A stretch of 64,000 bases of DNA, taken from JANQQJ01 sp046290575. Lineage in GTDB: Bacteria > Pseudomonadota > Alphaproteobacteria > SMXS01. A program made the position numbers and the translations under genes. The first letter of the stretch is position 1. The number at the start of each line of letters is the position of its first letter. Positions 60,663 to 64,000 of the stretch are shown here, in pieces. The notes below the pieces were generated by a model, which ran no database searches, had not been told where the DNA came from, and saw nothing but the letters and a program-made list of their open reading frames with translations. The DNA lies in contig JBKAGX010000002.1 of assembly GCA_046290575.1 (NCBI GenBank), forward strand, positions 186,001-250,000, read 5' to 3'.

Positions 60663-61679
60663 CTAAAGCTCGTATTCCAGCAGCTCGCGGGCGACCATCT
60701 CGATCTTGTCGGGGCTTGGCAGATAGAGCGCTTCAAGCGTCGGCGATGCCGGCACAGGCGTGTGCGGCGCCGTCACTTTGCGGATCGGCGCATCAAGATC
60801 TTCGAAAGCATGCTCGGCGATGATGCTGGAAATTTCCGACGCCATCGAACACATCGGATTGGCCTCATCGACCACTACGACGCGGCCGGTCTTTCTGGCA
60901 CTTTCCAGAATGGCAGGGCGGTCCAGTGGCGAGGTGCTGCGGATGTCCACCACATCAACCGAATAGTCATCCTCGGCCAGCCGGTCCGCGACTGTGTTAC
61001 AATGGTTCACCATGTGCGACATGCTGATCAGCGTTAAATCGGTGCCTTCACGAGTTAGCTTCGCCTTGCCGAACTCGATTGTGTAGGGTTCTTCGGGGAC
61101 TTCGCCTTCCATGCCCAGCAGCATTTTGTGCTCGCAGAAGATGACCGGGTCATCCTCGCGGATCGCCTGAATCATCATGCCCTTGGCGTCATAGGGATTG
61201 GATGGGGTCAGCACCTTCAGGCCCGGCACCATTGTCAGCAGCGGATAGATGGCCTGACTATGCTGCGGGCCAGCGCCCATGCCTGCCCCGACTAGGGTCT
61301 TGATCACAAGCGGCGTGCGCGCCTTGCCGCCGAACATATAGCGAAATTTGGCGGCCTGGTTGTAGATCTGGTCGAAACAGACGCCAACGAAGTCCGCAAA
61401 CATCAGCTCGGCAACAGGCCGCAATCCGGTCAGCGCTGCACCGGCGCCCATACCCATGATGGCGGATTCGGTAATCGGCGTATCGATAACACGTTCACGG
61501 CCAAACTGGGTGCACAGCCCTGCCGTGACGCCCATAACGCCGCCAGCGGCCTCGCCGCCACCGGCGGAACCACCGGCACCGCCGGCTACGTCTTCACCCA
61601 TCAGGACGACTTTTTCGTCACGCTCCATTTCCTGCCGGAGTGCCTGATTGATCGCTTCGCGAAATGTAATGACGGGCAT
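60663..61679 (-). CDS. 2-oxo acid/acetoin dehydrogenase E1 component, beta subunit
   Basis: 338 aa. Transketolase pyrimidine-binding domain (FREAINQALRQEMERDEKVV, VLMGEDV, RVIDTPITESAIMGMGAGAA) and C-terminal domain (VVDIRSTSPLDRPAILES, VVVDEANPMCSMASEIS). Pairs with the alpha gene 15 bp upstream to form the ThDP-dependent E1 of a pyruvate, acetoin or branched-chain complex; the GGxxGGxxGG-rich insert (VAGGAGGSAGGGEAAGGVMG) favours the acetoin-like branch. No E2 or E3 gene is visible downstream. Confidence 0.92.
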   Translation of the reverse strand: MPVITFREAINQALRQEMERDEKVVLMGEDVAGGAGGSAGGGEAAGGVMGVTAGLCTQFGRERVIDTPITESAIMGMGAGAALTGLRPVAELMFADFVGVCFDQIYNQAAKFRYMFGGKARTPLVIKTLVGAGMGAGPQHSQAIYPLLTMVPGLKVLTPSNPYDAKGMMIQAIREDDPVIFCEHKMLLGMEGEVPEEPYTIEFGKAKLTREGTDLTLISMSHMVNHCNTVADRLAEDDYSVDVVDIRSTSPLDRPAILESARKTGRVVVVDEANPMCSMASEISSIIAEHAFEDLDAPIRKVTAPHTPVPASPTLEALYLPSPDKIEMVARELLEYEL

Positions 61680-61694
61680 CTTTGTTCTCCGGGC

Positions 61695-62666
61695 TTACTG
61701 GTAGTTGACGTAAACGTCTTCGTAGAGGGATTCGGGCGACGGTTCGGGTGCGGCCTTGGCTTCGGTCACCGCTTCTTCGATCAGTGCCAGAATTTCACTA
61801 TCGATCGAATCCAGCTCTGCATCTTCCAGCAAAGCCGCCTCGGTGACGCGTGACCGGAAGTTCTTCAGGCAATCGAAGTTTTCCCGCAGGTTCTTGGTTT
61901 CGTCTTTTTCACGATAGACCTGCGGATCACCCTGGAAGTGTCCCCAGAACCGATAGGCCTTGGCCTCAATGCAGCTTGGGCCGCCGCCGTTGCGGGCCCG
62001 TTCGATGGCCTCGCGGGCTGCCTCATGAACGGCGAAGAAGTCAGCGCCATCCACCGTCGTGCCGGGCATGCCATAAGCTTCAGCGCGGGCTTCAATACTG
62101 CCGGCGGTCGCATAGCTGGCAGCGGTAAACTCGGCATAGCCGTTGTTCTCGAACATGAAGACAACAGGCAGATTCAGAACGCAGGCCATGTTCATGGCTT
62201 CAGCCACAGTGCCCTGGTTGGTTGCGCCATCACCTATAAAGGGGACAGCAACACCGCCGGTCTTCAGGGTTTTGGCCGTCAATGCGGCGCCGATGGCCAG
62301 CGGCGGGGCGCCACCAACGATGGCGTTGGCACCCAGCATGCCTTTGTCCAGATCGGCAATGTGCATGGAACCACCCTTGCCGCCGCAAACGCCGGAGGCC
62401 TTGCAATAGATCTCTTTCATCATGCCTTTGACATCAACGCCCTTGGCAATGCAATGGCCATGGCCTCGGTGGGTCGAGCCGATGTAATCCCGCTCGTCTT
62501 CAAGCTGTTCGCAGATGCCAACGGCAATCGCTTCCTGGCCGGAATAGAGGTGCAGAAATCCCGGCACGCTACCGGACTGGAATTCAACGTTCAGGCGCTC
62601 CTCGAATTCGCGGATAGTCCGCATTCGACGGTAGGCGCTCAGCAGTTCTTCGCGGCTCAGCTGCAA
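61695..62666 (-). CDS. 2-oxo acid/acetoin dehydrogenase E1 component, alpha subunit
   Basis: 323 aa. ThDP-binding motif GDGATNQGTVAEAMNMAC through VVFMFENN (GDG...NN), GGKGGSMHIADLDKGMLGAN and the family phrase FLHLYSGQEAIAVGICEQL. Decarboxylates a 2-oxo acid (or cleaves acetoin) and passes the acyl group to lipoyl-E2. First gene of the E1 alpha-beta pair. Confidence 0.93.
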   Translation of the reverse strand: MQLSREELLSAYRRMRTIREFEERLNVEFQSGSVPGFLHLYSGQEAIAVGICEQLEDERDYIGSTHRGHGHCIAKGVDVKGMMKEIYCKASGVCGGKGGSMHIADLDKGMLGANAIVGGAPPLAIGAALTAKTLKTGGVAVPFIGDGATNQGTVAEAMNMACVLNLPVVFMFENNGYAEFTAASYATAGSIEARAEAYGMPGTTVDGADFFAVHEAAREAIERARNGGGPSCIEAKAYRFWGHFQGDPQVYREKDETKNLRENFDCLKNFRSRVTEAALLEDAELDSIDSEILALIEEAVTEAKAAPEPSPESLYEDVYVNYQ

Positions 62667-62744
62667 GGCAGGTCTCCTCGTTTCGGGTTGGGCCGTTTCG
62701 CGGCGCGAACTCTATCGGTTGGTCACGCCGGGAGCAAGGTGAAG

Positions 62745-63659
62745 CTAAGTCGCTAGTGCCCGCCACTTGGCGAGGTCGTTCTGCCACTCCGGAATAGGTT
62801 CGCCGAGCAGGGCCTCTATGTCTTCGACGATACGGATCAACTCAGGGTGAAGTTCCTGCTCAAGAATGTCCACGGGTACAGCGGCCTTGTCGACAAAGTT
62901 CCGGAACAGAAGCTTGATGGCGAGGTTCTTGATTGGTGCCGGGGCGTTGCGGCTGGCGTATTTCCACGCCGCCAAGTCCCGCAACCGAAGCTGTTTTACC
63001 CAGGGTTTCGGTTGGCCGACTCTGTCACCAGTGACGTTTCTGTCCGGCTCTGTTCCCAGATCCAGGTTTTCGAGAGGCGGCAAACCCAACCAGGAAACGA
63101 TATCCTGGACGACCTGCCCGGGAAATTGCCGCATCCGTTCGGCGACAATGATCTTGATCTGGCTGGACGGGAAAAGCTCCAGGTAAGGCCGGATCTGCAT
63201 CGCGTAGTCAGATTCGTCGACATAGCGTCGGTTTGTCAGAATCCGCTCAAGCCCGTCCTCCCGCTCCAACTTGCTTGAATAATTATTGAAGTACCCGCTG
63301 ACGACGCGTTCAAGTGGAGAGCGAATTGAAAAAATAAACCGGGCGTCTGGATTGTACTCATAAATGCGCTGCGGAACGCCTTTCAGCCGCGGCAACTTTG
63401 TGTAGAGCATACTGGCTTCGCCCAGGTACAGCGTCTCCGGCATGGTTGTGAACAAACTACGATAGGTTTTGTAGTCTTGATATTGAGCGCGATTAGGCCA
63501 AGAGGACCTGATGTCTTCACCGTTAACAAAGTGGCACGGTTCTTTGACCGATGACATGGCGATGGCCGGATGCTGGTTCAGCATGAAATGCAGCGCGTGC
63601 GTGCCACATTTCGCCATACCGGCAATGAACAGGTTGGCCTTGAGGTCGTCAGGCGACAT
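62745..63659 (-). CDS. PAPS-dependent sulfotransferase
   Basis: 304 aa. 5'-phosphosulfate loop FIAGMAKCGTHALHFML (12-28) and 3'-phosphate-binding segment FIFSIRSPLERVVSGYFNNY (R/S pattern of the 3'-PB motif). C-terminal half is variable. Transfers sulfate from PAPS to an unidentified acceptor, often a sugar or lipid head group. Cytosolic, no signal peptide. Separate from the E1 operon by 78 bp. Confidence 0.85.
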   Translation of the reverse strand: MSPDDLKANLFIAGMAKCGTHALHFMLNQHPAIAMSSVKEPCHFVNGEDIRSSWPNRAQYQDYKTYRSLFTTMPETLYLGEASMLYTKLPRLKGVPQRIYEYNPDARFIFSIRSPLERVVSGYFNNYSSKLEREDGLERILTNRRYVDESDYAMQIRPYLELFPSSQIKIIVAERMRQFPGQVVQDIVSWLGLPPLENLDLGTEPDRNVTGDRVGQPKPWVKQLRLRDLAAWKYASRNAPAPIKNLAIKLLFRNFVDKAAVPVDILEQELHPELIRIVEDIEALLGEPIPEWQNDLAKWRALAT

Positions 63660-63813
63660 AGTTTGAGGCTGGCTACGTTGGAGATGACTTCGACCTGCGA
63701 GACATTAGCGCTTTGGCGATACACGGGCAACATCCTCCCTGAGCTAGTTTTTTGGGATTGGCGGCAGGGACGATCAACGTAAACCTTAATGAGGAAACAG
63801 CGGAGTGGTGGGC

Positions 63814-64000
63814 ATGGTAGAAAGGACAGGCGGTTGCCTTTGCGGCAACATTCGTTACGCCGTGGAGGGCGCGCCCCTTGCGACAGCGGTTTGTCATTGC
63901 CGCAACTGCCAGAAGCAGGCTGGTTCGGCGCTCTCTGTTATCGCGGTCTTTCCCAGGGCGGCCTTGGCGCTGGACGGCGAGTTGAAGGTGTTTGAGGACA
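63814..64000 (+). CDS. GFA-family (glutathione-dependent formaldehyde-activating-like) protein, 3' partial
   Basis: Frame open to the end of the window, 62 aa visible from ATG at 63814. Zn-binding pattern GGCLCGNIRYAVEG, then CHCRNCQKQAGSALS, the two Cys clusters that define this fold. The family is named for a formaldehyde-glutathione enzyme (Gfa), but most members have no proven activity. The rest of the gene is outside the window. Confidence 0.9.
   Translation, partial: MVERTGGCLCGNIRYAVEGAPLATAVCHCRNCQKQAGSALSVIAVFPRAALALDGELKVFED

Noticed and set aside
1..64000. CRISPR arrays, tRNA or rRNA genes, IS transposases
   Set aside because: No regularly spaced repeats, no cloverleaf-like segment and no transposase or integrase sequence was seen on either strand.

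Overview
The window is high-GC bacterial chromosome and reads as an alphaproteobacterium with an oxidative, scavenging lifestyle. The evidence is an invasion-associated locus B (IalB) family protein, three TonB-dependent receptors, FeoAB, two quinoproteins, and many acyl-CoA, flavin and SDR type enzymes. I cannot place it to order. Genes are tightly packed: several pairs are joined by ATGA overlaps, and several convergent pairs share stop-codon bases. No tRNA, rRNA, CRISPR array, transposase or integrase was recognised.

Positions 1-10263 hold a phospho-threonine signalling module built from type VI secretion (T6SS) accessory parts. They are the membrane/HAMP end of a probable Ser/Thr kinase (cut by the window edge), a TagH-type FHA protein, a TssL/IcmH-DotU protein with an OmpA-like end, and a PP2C phosphatase. 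These are mixed with three lipoproteins (LysM plus polysaccharide deacetylase, TPR, LysM plus TPR) and a TolB-like/TPR membrane protein. No sheath, tube, baseplate or ClpV gene is in view. The kinase tail repeats a D/G-A-T-V motif that also occurs in the TssL N-terminus, a plausible docking site for the FHA protein.

Positions 10285-24677 carry mostly metabolic genes: IalB, an MFS transporter, an alanine-glyoxylate type aminotransferase, a DxD glycosyltransferase, MsrA, a 3Fe-4S ferredoxin, a cupin, FeoAB, pirin, a TerB-like protein, a CrtC/AttH-like protein, a glyoxalase II-like hydrolase, a palindromic REP-like element, Dtd, and a class II aldolase/MtnA pair that looks like a methylthioribose salvage (DHAP) shunt. 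Positions 24674-37119 carry two tandem STT3-like GT-C membrane proteins, a luciferase-family monooxygenase, a PRISE-like SDR, a serine hydrolase and an RND efflux pair.

Positions 37276-47274 hold two paralogous TonB receptors, each with a strong terminator, then an SDR/ABM divergent pair. They are followed by a TPP riboswitch placed directly before a TonB receptor-tenA operon, which points to outer-membrane uptake and salvage of thiamin or its pyrimidine. Positions 47384-64000 hold an unknown lipoprotein, a small membrane protein that seems to use an ATT start, an amidohydrolase/MDR/PQQ-dehydrogenase run, an AT-rich gene for a PIN-like, coiled-coil, membrane-anchored protein (the best candidate here for an uncharacterised defence-type gene), a PPOX protein, an acyl-CoA-dehydrogenase-fold protein, a cytochrome c-PQQ lipoprotein, the E1 alpha/beta pair of a 2-oxo acid dehydrogenase, a sulfotransferase and the start of a GFA-family gene.
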